From the NCBI GenBank assembly GCA_036346405.1, contig CM070563.1, positions 19,387,022 to 19,451,021 of the forward strand: a stretch of 64,000 nucleotides of DNA, in the 5' to 3' direction. Below the pieces are notes generated by a model. It worked only from the letters and a program-made list of their open reading frames with translations, did no database searches and had not been told where the DNA came from. The DNA is from Phyllostachys edulis (Eukaryota; Streptophyta; Magnoliopsida; Poales; Poaceae). The position numbers and the translations under genes are program-made. Shown one piece after another: positions 55,438 through 64,000 of the stretch; positions within the stretch are counted from its first letter, which is position 1, and each line of letters begins with the position of its first letter.

Positions 55438-55439
<2 letters not shown>

Positions 55440-55830
55440 AAAAATACTTTCTACTCCCTAGTGTAATTACTCCCACTTCGATATACCACCTAAAAGAACT
55501 TGACATACTCCTTTATCACTTTGGGTATACTCATATACTAATTATAAGATACTCCAATGTGAACCACATGAAAAAATTGCAAGAGAGTCTATAGTTTTTA
55601 GCATATTTTGTAAATACCTTCATATTCGCACATAAAAAGGAGTATGTCACATAAAAAGGAGTATGTCTAAAAAATTGTACATACCACCCTTGAAAAGGTG
55701 TGAATACCACCTAGGTGGTCTTATATACTCGTATACTACACATACATACTCTCGATTCATGCAAGATACTCCCTACGTTGTGAGATACGGAATAGTGAGT
55801 AACTACACCTGTGAGTAGGAAAAAAGGCTT

Positions 55831-55833
<3 letters not shown>
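55438..55833. mobile_element. Short (TA)n-flanked element with inverted ends
   Basis: The left end TAGGAAAAATACTTTCTACTCC and the right end (reverse complement AGGAAGCCTTTTTTCCTACTC) are related, and both continue with GTGTA(A/G)TTACTC. It is about 395 bp, AT-rich, non-coding and bounded by TA runs on both sides. It looks like a MITE that targets (TA)n. Family unknown to me. Confidence 0.6.

Positions 55834-55892
<59 letters not shown>
55834..55892. repeat. (TA)n microsatellite
   Basis: About 29 TA units between two elements of the same family. Confidence 0.95.
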
Positions 55893-55896
<4 letters not shown>

Positions 55897-57009
55897 AAAA
55901 ATACTATCTACTCTCGGTGTAGTTACTCCTCCCATCCACCATGTAATCCTTGATGAGATCTGTGCATCATTTCGAGCCTAACGGGCCTGTAAATAACGGA
56001 TAGGGGAGAGACCGATCCAATAATTGTATTTGGCGTTTAAGCACTGGCTAACAAATTTGTAAACCGACCAGCTGGCTTGGAGATTTTTTCGGGAGTTTAG
56101 AATTTTTTTTTGTTGCATTCAATCGACCAAATCTCCAATCGAGGATTAATCTCTGGCTAATTAGCCATCTCAACCAACTAGCACCGTGGAGTTCTGGTAG
56201 CAAGTGTAGTAGCGTGTCGCTGGCGATTATATCGGAGGTCATCGTAGGCTTGGTGATCTGGTAGCCGCGTGTCGCCGGCGAACCGACCAGAGCTAACCAG
56301 GTCTCCATTTGGAAGCACAAGGTATGTTCATATTTATCTCACAGTAAGCATAAGGTATTTCTGCTAGTTGATTTGTTCGTGCTAGTTGATTTGTTTGTAT
56401 CATTTAACTGATTTATCTTACAACAGGTATAAGGTATTCCTGCGACATGGCCTTCTTGTCTGCTTCATTCACCTAGCTACATGCCTCCTCGGTAGGAGAT
56501 CTCGCCATCACGTTGGATAGTCCATACCACCGCGTCACTAGTAGTATATACTACAAACTACTTTGATATATCCAAGGAAGGCAGTCCATACAACATGCTT
56601 GAACGGGTATCGTTGTAGTGCTGTGTAAGCATCACATACATCTACGCCAATTTTCTTGATGCACTGAGATCTCATTGTGATTTGGTGTTCTAGTGCAGGA
56701 AAGCAAATTCGATCGCCTGTACATGAGGCTCCTGTTGCCTGTCGGCGGGTGCCTGCCGCCACAGCGAGATGGCCCTGGTGTCGTGACGACGAGGTGCCCT
56801 AAGCGTGCAATCAATGAGGTCTATGGCCACACGCGACCACGATTAGGTTGTCTAATTTTCAAGGATGGAGAATTAATATAAAAAAAATGATGCATATGGA
56901 CGAGGCGTCACATGTACCAATCAACATACTCCATAAGGTACATTCGTACGTGAAATACTCCCTTCCCAAATCCATGTACAGATGTACTAATATACTATCA
57001 TGGGTGTAT

Positions 57010-57440
57010 ATACTCCCCAATTACATGTACTAACATACTCCCGAGGTATACATGCTACCTAAGTACATGTACTAAAATACCCCCTTAGGTATACATACTA
57101 CCTAATTAAGTACATGTACTAAAATACTCCCTTAGGTATATACATACTACCTAAGTACATGTACTAAAATACTCCCATAGGTATACATACTACCTAAGTA
57201 CATGTACTAAAATACTCCCTTAGGTATACATACTACCCAATTAAGTACATGTACTAAAATACTCCCTTAGGTACATACATACTACCTAAGTACATGTACT
57301 AAAATGCTCTCTTAGGTATACATACTACCTAATTAAGTACATGTACTAAAATGCTCTCTTAGATATACATACTACCTAATTAAGTACATGTACTAAAATA
57401 CTTCTTAGGTATATACATACTACCTAAGTACATGATTAGA
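57010..57440. repeat. Tandem array of about 45-52-bp units (ACATGTACTAAAAT)
   Basis: About eight units of ACATGTACTAAAATACTCCC followed by TTAGGTATACATACTACCTAAGT, with length variants (an added AATTAAGT). Each unit is itself partly palindromic (AGGTA..TACCT). Confidence 0.9.
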
Positions 57441-57674
57441 ATATCACCTCTCCGGTATGGGATATACTACACTTTTTAGTATGAATGCCAGTCCATGCCG
57501 TTCATTCAAGCACTAGGCGGGAAAGGTATAGCCGGCGTTTGAGGAGGCTGATTACCAACATCAAAAGTCAATTACGTAGTATACGGGATTTGGATATTAA
57601 CTTTGATTATCTTTTGAAAGGCAATAAATTACTTAGAATGTTAGCGGGTTGCTAACAATTGTTATAAGTGGTAT

Positions 57675-57720
57675 CAGGCCAATAATCTAATCAAGCATGT
57701 GGTATTAGATTATTGGCCTG
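57675..57720. other. Perfect 17-bp stem hairpin
   Basis: CAGGCCAATAATCTAAT (57675-57691) and its reverse complement (57704-57720) flank a 12-base loop. Confidence 0.93.
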
Positions 57721-57752
57721 AAATAGATGGACGATAGATACAATGGGAGTAA

Positions 57753-57756
<4 letters not shown>

Positions 57757-57816
<60 letters not shown>
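57757..57816. repeat. (TA)n microsatellite
   Basis: About 30 TA units between elements L and R. Confidence 0.95.
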
Positions 57817-57820
<4 letters not shown>

Positions 57821-58404
57821 AAGCCTATTTGCTACTCGGTGTAGTTACTCCCATTGTATCTATATTTTAGTACATCCATCTATTTGAATATACACCATGA
57901 TAGTATATTAGTACATCCATATGGATTTGGGAAGGAGTATTTCATATATGTTGATTGGTACATGTGACGCCTCGATTAGACAACCTAATCGTGGTCGCAG
58001 GCCATTCATTGAGACGCTTAGGGCACCTGTCATCACGACACCGTTATCTCGCCAGGCGGCAGCAGCACCTGCGACAGTAAATGAGCCTCATGTACAAAGC
58101 GATTTTGCTTTCTCTCAATACTAGAAATCACAATGAGATCTCAAAGGCATCAAGAAAATTGGAGATGTATGTGATGCTTACACAAGACTACAACGATACC
58201 TGCTCAAGCATGTTGTATGGCGACTGTTTTCCTTGGATAGACGACAAAGGCCATGTCGCAGAATACCTTATACATCAAGATACAAACAAATCAACTAGCA
58301 TGGAATGGAGACCGGCTCGGGTCGGTTCGCCGGCGACACGCGGCTACCAGATCACCAAGCCTACGACCTCCGAGCCAAATGTAACTGTATATTTTGAGAT
58401 GGCT
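57817..58404 (-). mobile_element. (TA)n-flanked element R, inverted relative of element L
   Basis: It begins TAGGAAGCCTATTTGCTACTC..GGTGTAGTTACTCCC (family end), then carries the same captured sequence as L in the opposite orientation, up to GGCTAATTAGCCGAG, just before an ATATATATA inside the old copia LTR. Open frames over the captured part (plus 58081-58410) show no known domain. Confidence 0.6.
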
Positions 58405-58515
58405 AATTAGCCGAGATATATATATATAGACATTGTTACATGAACCTCATAGGCTATGTGGGCCACATGGGCCAAAAGAGAGAGCGAAAGTAGAAAATGT
58501 ACAACACTCTTAATA
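58405..58515 (-). repeat. Remnant of copia 5' LTR
   Basis: Matches the right three quarters of 48349-48493 (from the ATATATATA run to CACTCTTAA). The final CA is changed to TA. It is directly followed by GATAG. Confidence 0.88.
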
Positions 58516-58520
58516 GATAG
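58516..58520. repeat. Target-site duplication GATAG (right)
   Basis: Partner of 48344-48348. Confidence 0.85.
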
Positions 58521-59906
58521 TATAATTCAACCCATCCTTCTTTTACCACTACAAAACTATGTAAACATTGGTGGTCCATGGCACATATAATTATCCAATT
58601 TCACATAGCAATAAATCATGTCCCTAATACTACATACAACATCTCTCAATTAATCTGCATTGCAAAAAACGCAGTCAGTGATTGAACTCCAATTAGTATT
58701 TAACAAAGAACAAGCAACCACTACGCAAGCATATCTGTGGCGATTAATCAACGCAAATGCAAATATGACAAATGAGTCCCATTTAGTAAACAAAGCCAGC
58801 AATTTTTTTCCTCTCTACCGGACGAATCAAGAAGTGTCCGAACATCAAGAGTGGAGGGTGCACGATAGACATGCCTAAATGGGTCGTGCCTCCCAGGCCG
58901 CAGCCGGCCCAAAGCACAAGATTGTTGATCTGGCTTGGACACGGCACAACCCATACTATAGATGGGTCGGTTTGTGTGACTCGACAAGCCATGCGATTGC
59001 AGGTTGCCACCTCTCATTAAGGGTGACCTAGGCACGACACAACCATTCATTTTTTAATATACACACACACTCACATGGATTTTGTTTACATTTTTCCATT
59101 TTTCATGTAATATGGACTAAATGGGCGGCCAGGCCGACAGACTAACCATGCCCGGCATGACGGCTCGTGTGTGCTCAACGTGCCATGCAGGCGGCCTCGA
59201 GCCCACGGGACGGCATGGCCCGATTACCTAGCGGGGCTAGCTATGCCATGCCTCATCGGGTTGTGCCCTACCGGGCCCGTGTCGCCCATTTCACCACTAG
59301 TGGACGCGCCGGCTCACCGAGATGACGAGGATGGCGCGGAGGCAGCCCCTTTGGTCTAAGCGGCGGAGTCACGAGTCGAGTTCTGGATGCTCGTGCGAGC
59401 CATGGCGCACTCGCAGGACGCCACCCATTGACGGCGTAGTAGTGGCTCCTCGCCGGAGCCGGGGGAGCAGATGCTGTCAACGAAGCTGCGGAGCACCCCG
59501 GGGATCATCTCCTTGCTGGAGACCTCAACTGCGCGGCCATCGGAGGCCTCGTTGTTGGCCCTCTTGCCAGCTGCCGCATCAATTCATTCATCTCTGGTTC
59601 CGAGTGGAGTGAGCAGTCAATGGGACTCGTCGATCGGAGTCGAGGGGGTCGACGAGAGGAATGGATGGGGATAGGGGGTGTGTGTGTTGTTGTACTGTAC
59701 TACTCCTAAATTTAAGAGGGTCGGCGTGGGCGGGGCAGACAAAGTCGAGCCGGCGACGAGGACGAGGGGAGGCAACGCGAGTCAGAGAGAGGGAGGCGGA
59801 GGTGAAGGCATGAAGAGGAAGAGTGAGGAGAAAGAAGAGTAAGATGAACATTTTTACAAGTTTTTAGTGGTTAACGGGGACCGGGTCTAACAAGGTTAAC
59901 GAGAGT
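58521..59906. other. Interior of the MULE-like element
   Basis: AT-rich to 59100, then GC-rich gene-like sequence (59180-59790) with frames on both strands. A minus frame (59588-59851) starts with a hydrophobic stretch (MFILLFFLLTLPLHAF) that could be a signal peptide. No family recognised; probably captured host sequence. Confidence 0.4.
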
Positions 59907-59907
59907 G

Positions 59908-60030
59908 GAAAAAAAAGATGAAAGTTGAGATCCGATGACAATAAAGGAAGAAGCAGTTTCGCAATGATATTTCAGGGATCTGATCAATTTTCAGTAGCAA
60001 ATAAGAAATTAATCCAAAAAATTATGGGTT
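59908..60030 (-). repeat. Long terminal inverted repeat, right
   Basis: Inverted partner of 48035-48165. Confidence 0.75.
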
Positions 60031-60390
60031 AGAATATGAATCCGTCTCAATTGCACCTCTACGTGTACCATGCGCATGCGCCAGGCAAGGTAAACTGCCC
60101 GTGCTTCCATCGGTTAGTCCCGCCCCTCGACGCGAACGCCCGCCAGCCCAAATTATCATGACCAGCGTAGCGGCAAGAAGATGGGGACTCGCAACTGTAT
60201 TGGGCCGAGGGTAGCAACTGGGCCGAATGGGCCGACGTAATTCGAATCAATGAACTGTTTAACGGTCCCGCGCTGATCGGTGGGCCCGCGAGGGTGTTCG
60301 TGAGTTGTAAGTATCAGCGAGTACATATAAGATGATGGGCGTGAGAGTTGGGTTGGGTGAACCGAACTGAACCTTTCTATCTGAAATTTC
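60031..60390. other. Short unassigned segment before copia LTR
   Basis: No gene or repeat recognised. Confidence 0.4.
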
Positions 60391-60660
60391 TGTTGGAAAA
60401 TCATGGGCCTGGTCTAGCAGCCAGCACATAGGTGGATATCACATCCAAACTTTAGCAAGATCTCTAGACTATAAATAGGGGTGCTAGTCATTGTAAAAAG
60501 CTGATCGATTAATAAAGGAATAAAGATAAGCAAGAAGCCCCATATATCTCTATGTTCAATTTACTATTCTGTTCCTGTGTTTTTGTATTATTCTTACGAT
60601 TCTGAGTTTGTATACGAGATAATCGCTCGGACTGGACTCACCAGCGACGGTTCCTCAACA
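60391..60660 (+). repeat. Copia LTR (270 bp)
   Basis: It starts TGTTGGAAAATC and ends TTCCTCAACA. It has a TATA-like TATAAATAGG (60471-60480) and a poly(A)-signal-like AATAAAGGAATAAAG (60511-60525), and is followed by a copia-type primer-binding site. A second LTR copy is not in the window, so this is the 5' end of a truncated element. Confidence 0.8.
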
Positions 60661-60678
60661 CGTTATCAGCACGATCGG
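60661..60678 (+). other. Copia primer-binding site
   Basis: CGTTATCAGCACGATCGG directly after the LTR. The ACA|CGTTATCAGCACGA form is the well-known half-tRNA primer site of many plant copia elements. Confidence 0.75.
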
Positions 60679-61790
60679 CTCTCCTCGGATCGAAAGGTAA
60701 CCGTCGAAGAATGACACTCGTAGATCGAATCGTTTTTTCTAGATTGCTTTTAATTCTGCAAATTTAGCTTTCTAGATTGTACCCTACGGTGTAAATCCGC
60801 TCTAATCTACCGCGAGCCGACTTGAAATCGCCGGCCAATGCCGATCGATAGATTGCATGGAAAAATGGATGTCGATTATCTAGTAGATTGGAAATTACAA
60901 ATCGTTCTAATCTACGAGAGCCGACTTGAAGTCGTAGCCAAGTCGATCGGTAATTGCATGAAACGATACATAAACGATAATGAAAAAAAAGCGGTCGATG
61001 GCTTCGGAGCGCCGTTGGCAGGTCCGCCACTGCGGCTCACCCACTGGTGTTGGCGGCGTGACGAGCTACCACCAACATGGAGCCACATGCGCGATTACTG
61101 CCCGAGTTCGCCGCTCCACGCATCCCAAAGCGCCAGCTTGAAGCCGCCACTGCCTCCCAAGCCAATGCCACCGCTTAAGCCGCCGATTCCGACTACCAAA
61201 ACAAAAAGGGAGGATTAGTAGTCTGCGTATTTGCCACGGATATCTGCCAGCGCCCATATATGGCCGCCCGAGCCTTCATGGCCGGGAAGCGGCGCGTCTT
61301 GAGCATGGCCACCCGAGTCTTGTGCCGCCGAGCCGCCTCCATGCGCAGCGCCACTCGGCCGCATGCATGGCCGCCCGCCCCCACCATCGCGCCGCGCCTC
61401 GGTCGCGGCAATGCGCCCGCGCCGCATTGAATCTCTCGTCCGGAACCCATCGCGCGCGTGTCGCCCGACCGGCTTGTCGGCCACCTACATCGTCGGACGC
61501 GCCCTACACCGGCCCGTGACCACGACGCTTGCGCATCGGCCGCCTCCTGCGGCGCTTTGAAGCCGCCCGCCACGACCCTCCGGCTACCGGTTCGCCCCAC
61601 GTCGACTTGTCATTGGCCGATCATATTGCTCTGTCGACCCTTGTGCCCGCCAGCGCTTCTGTGCCGTCGTCGTCCCGCTGGCGCTTGATGCTGCATCGGC
61701 CGACTCGCACGCACCCTAACAATGTCTTTGCCTCCGGTTTAAGCGCCCGTAGCCGTCGCCATTTTTGTGTGGCGTGAGGAGCATCGAGCG
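60679..61790 (+). mobile_element. Leader and decayed or replaced internal region of the copia element
   Basis: The leader holds two diverged copies of a block (TCTAATCTACCGCGAGCCGACTTGAAATCG at about 60800 and TCTAATCTACGAGAGCCGACTTGAAGTCG at about 60908). After 61000 the sequence becomes GC-rich (61010-61790), with frames on both strands but no gag or pol motif. It is therefore either captured DNA or another insertion. Confidence 0.5.
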
Positions 61791-62289
61791 ACTAGGGTTT
61801 TAACCTAAATTTGTTTTAACCTAGTCACTTTGGACCTACATCGGTAGAAAGAAGGCCAGCCTTAAAAGAAAAGCGGCAGGAAGAAATTAGGTAAAAAAAA
61901 AAAAAAGAGGAAAACCGAAAAGAAAAAGGAATTTGCAAAAGGGCCCCTCAAAATTCTAAAAGTTACGAGAATTTTTTTGAGGATAAGGAAATTTTGTGAA
62001 AAACTTCTCGGAATCTCTGAAAATTGCGTGAAAAATTTCTCAAAATTGAAATTTAGCAGTTTAGCCCCTAGAAATTGCAGAATTCGCCAAAAATTCATAT
62101 TCTGGCAGAAAAGAGCATCTGGAATTCAAATTTTGAATCAGTTTTTACATTTGAAGCATGTTTAACTTTGTTATTGTTATTTCTATGCAATTTATTTATT
62201 GTATTTACTGTTTTGATTATTTGTGATTGTTTATATTAGTTTTAATCACTAAAAATAACAATAAATCATGAAAAATGCATAGAAAAATA
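61791..62289. other. AT-rich non-coding segment
   Basis: Repeated AATTTT/GAAATTT/AAAATTC text, typical of the non-coding region of large gypsy elements between pol and the 3' LTR. No gene. Confidence 0.4.
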
Positions 62290-62950
62290 CGGGATCATGA
62301 ACCGGGAGTTCGAAGATGTCGTAGGGCGCGGCCAGAACCCACGGCATAAACAATGCCTAAGGGTCCCCGAAGGACTGGCGGCCTTCTGGAAGGCTCGGCG
62401 ATTCCGTGGTGCCCTCCGGAGGGGTCCCCCGAGGGCCCCGAAGGTGCTGTCGGAGGCTCCAAAGGCGATCCCGAAGATGACCTCCGGAGGGGCCCCGAAG
62501 GCCCCCAAAGACTATCCCGAAGCCTCCGGAGGGATCCCCGAGGGGCCCAGAGGAGATTTCGAAGATGCCCTCCGAGGGCGCCCTGCAGGTTCCTCGAGGG
62601 AGGGCCCCCGGAGGGGCCTCATGGCCATCAGCAAAGGATCAAGAAAGGTGGACCAGGCTTACTACTCGAGTGGACCAAGACCAGGGGAGTCCACCATGCG
62701 TCGAGGGCTACGCACAGGCTAGGAAAAACCCTTGCTACCCCTATGATGGTTGTACCTTTGTAGGGGTGCGTGTGTAATTTCATGTATCCGATTGGATAGG
62801 CTATAAATAGCCTCCTCCCCCCTCATGTAAGGATGGATACAAAATTTCTGGCAATCAATACAAGTACATTTCCAACTGAACCCTTCTCCTGGGACCCCTC
62901 GGCCCTCTTTGTGTAGGGGTCACTCCTTTTCTTGTCTAGTCCCTCGCTCT
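62290..62950 (+). mobile_element. Gypsy-type LTR with GC palindromes
   Basis: A GC-rich U3-like part contains the palindrome CCTCCGGAGG several times (62415-62615). It is followed by TATAAATAG (62802-62810) and a U5-like tail ending before about 62950. The plan resembles the Gypsy-2 LTR (palindrome cluster, then TATA box, then AT-rich tail) but the sequence is different. The LTR ends are not certain. Confidence 0.5.
62802..62810 (+). promoter_or_regulatory. TATA box in LTR
   Basis: TATAAATAG within the palindrome GGCTATAAATAGCC. Confidence 0.55.
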
Positions 62951-64000
62951 GACGGAAGAGCATTATGAGAATTTTGCAACCATTTATATAAATTACCAGC
63001 AGTAATCTTATAAACTATTTACATGAATATGAAGATGACTGGTACCACGAACTAGAAGTTCGAAGAACTGACCCAGTATGGCCAGAATTTGTACCAGTCT
63101 TCAATTCTGTGGTAAGGTAACCACGAATGAATAGAAGATTGAGAAGACTCTCTACCTTTCACCCGAATACGGTGCAATCCACACGCAACTATCGTCAAGA
63201 CGACTAAACGAAGTATGCCAAATTGATTGACATTATGCAAGTTGTAGAAGCTCAAGATGATGTTCTAAGGAAAAACTACATCTCACAGCCGCCTAGTAGC
63301 AATATTGGCCATGAAGCCAATGCTAGTAGCTACAACGTGAGGAAACCTCTCACAAAGGAGAGGGGCAAGAAGGGTAAGATCGTCGGTCATACGTTATTGA
63401 TGCTTTCCAGTCTAAGAAGAAGGGCAAAGGACATCATGTGGCACACCTCACCATTGCAGGCACAGAGGATCCACAACATTAGTTGCACTCATGGATGTGG
63501 ACAGCCCAGTAGCAGCCCCCATCACCCCCGCCCCTCCTCCCCGTTTTTTGGACATCGCAGCGGCCACAGCCGTAGTTGCCTAAAAGGGGAAGATCGCCAT
63601 GGAGCATATTCAGGTAGAAGTTTCTGCATACTTTGTTGATTCGATCTGGTGCATGCATTGTAATTTGTGTTTGTGATAAAACTTTGAATAATTGTTGTAA
63701 GCTCTAGGAGAGCAAATAATTAAATTATTATGATGAGTCTTGTAAGGCTTATTTTCCCGTATTTATAATAGCAAGTTATGTTCTGATATCTGAAGTATTT
63801 TATTTATGTGTTGCCTGATTTCTGCTGCATATTAATAAAGTACATTATATTAGAACACGTGTGGTGCCCTATGGAAGGAGTGTGCTTAGCAGGTAGCGGC
63901 ACAATGAATGCCATCTTGAGAGAGATGGAATTTTTTAGTCAATCAGCAAGAATGCTGGTAGTCTTGCGACAATCACAAGCAGCGATACTTGTATAATAGG
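62951..64000. other. Right edge, unassigned
   Basis: Normal-complexity sequence. A 138-codon plus frame (63223-63639), Lys/Arg/Ser/His-rich, shows no recognised domain. If the preceding LTR is real, this may be its leader and a degraded gag, but no motif supports that. Confidence 0.3.

Larger units (their letters stand above)
55893..57756 (+). mobile_element. (TA)n-flanked element L carrying captured sequence
   Basis: It starts TAGGAAAAATACTATCTACTC..GGTGTAGTTACTCC, the same end as at 55438, and ends with a related inverted tail (GGGAGTAATTCATATA) before the next TA run. Inside, 56230-56320, 56560-56720 and 56690-56960 reappear in inverted orientation in element R (58300-58375, 58110-58230, 57880-58100). 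A tandem array (57010-57440) and a perfect 17-bp hairpin (57675-57720) complete it. No transposase is seen. Confidence 0.6.
48349..58515 (-). mobile_element. Ty1/copia retrotransposon with nested insertions
   Basis: A minus-oriented copia element: 3' LTR 48349-48493, polypurine tract (TTTGAAGGAGGTG on the minus strand) next to it, RNase H, RT, integrase, protease and gag zinc knuckle up to 52159, and the remains of the 5' LTR at 58405-58515. It is flanked by GATAG. The short LTR (145 bp) suits Ale-like copia lineages. Between 52160 and 58404 it is replaced by a gypsy LTR and a pair of (TA)n-flanked elements. The N-terminal gag, primer-binding site and start of the 5' LTR are gone. Confidence 0.88.
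48035..60030. mobile_element. MULE-like element with long inverted ends, split by copia
   Basis: 48035-48165 and 59908-60030 are inverted copies of each other. Shared words include GGATTAATT(C/T)CTTATTT, GCGAAACTGC and GTCATCGGATCTCAACTTTCATC. Without the nested copia element (48349-58515 plus one GATAG) the unit is about 1.8 kb. Its interior (58521-59906) has GC-rich gene-like parts but no transposase. Long TIRs plus gene-like content suggest a Pack-MULE. The 9-bp target duplication was not resolved. Confidence 0.55.

Noticed and set aside
57010..57440. CRISPR-like or satellite-like ACATGTACTAAAAT array
   Set aside because: Head-to-tail degenerate repeats without spacers, inside a mobile element.
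61010..61790. GC-rich host gene after the copia leader
   Set aside because: Several overlapping frames on both strands, no recognised domain, and the position inside a truncated element makes a real gene unlikely.
1..64000. A novel multi-gene system (defence, biosynthetic or other cluster)
   Set aside because: Read through both strands, all recognisable coding belongs to transposons or the single ABCG gene fragment; no co-oriented set of intact unknown genes exists.

Overview
This window looks like a heterochromatic or pericentromeric stretch of a grass (Poaceae) nuclear genome. It is built almost entirely of nested, decayed transposable elements. The only convincing host gene is the 5' part of an ABCG24/ABCG28-type ABC transporter on the minus strand (exons at 38815-39033, 38626-38701 and 32016-32273). 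Evidence for a grass: a MuDR-type transposase of the kind abundant in cereals, Tekay-like long gypsy LTRs starting TGTAAC, a Tat-lineage gypsy element with two RNase H domains, a grass-style Helitron end, a CACTA end with subterminal repeats, and GC-rich first exons. Species cannot be resolved from the window alone.

Layout, left to right. 1-2.4 kb: a frameshifted MuDR-like transposase (minus). 2.7-3.0 kb: an array of GGGCGACTT motifs. 3.06-4.51 kb: part of a gypsy LTR, interrupted or abutted by a CACTA terminus at 4511. 5.9-17.7 kb: a minus-strand gypsy element (Gypsy-1) cut in the middle of its reverse transcriptase by a 9.6 kb GC-rich, coding-poor insertion (6961-16596, target duplication AGAAT). 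17.67-26.6 kb: Gypsy-2 (plus strand, Tat-like), inserted into Gypsy-1; its 3' LTR is cut short. 26638-31578: a 4.94 kb LTR with no internal region, flanked by ACCAA. 31.6-39.25 kb: the ABCG gene fragment, whose 6.35 kb second intron holds a Helitron nested in a hAT-like MITE and a Pack-MULE-like element flanked by 176-bp direct repeats. 39.3-42.1 kb: intergenic, with a long TTGAAACTT-rich array ending near a perfect hairpin. 42.08-45.99 kb: a 5'-truncated L1-type LINE (minus) with a 566-codon uninterrupted RT frame. 46-48 kb: a hAT-like end and GC-rich filler. 48.0-60.0 kb: a MULE-like element with long inverted ends, split by a copia element (48349-58515, target duplication GATAG). The copia element is in turn invaded by a gypsy LTR with a 608-bp tandem duplication and by an inverted pair of (TA)n-flanked elements. 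60391-61.8 kb: a copia LTR with primer-binding site and leader. 62.3-64 kb: a gypsy-type LTR and unassigned sequence.

No operon-like or pathway-level cooperation exists here. Relations between features are those of nesting, so the order of insertion can be read from interrupted frames and target duplications. Nothing supports an undescribed gene system. The most interesting signals are structural: an inverted module inside the 9.6 kb element, the 176-bp repeats around the Pack-MULE, the mirrored (TA)n-flanked elements carrying the same captured sequence, the in-frame duplication in the copia integrase, and repeat modules shared by two different LTR families.
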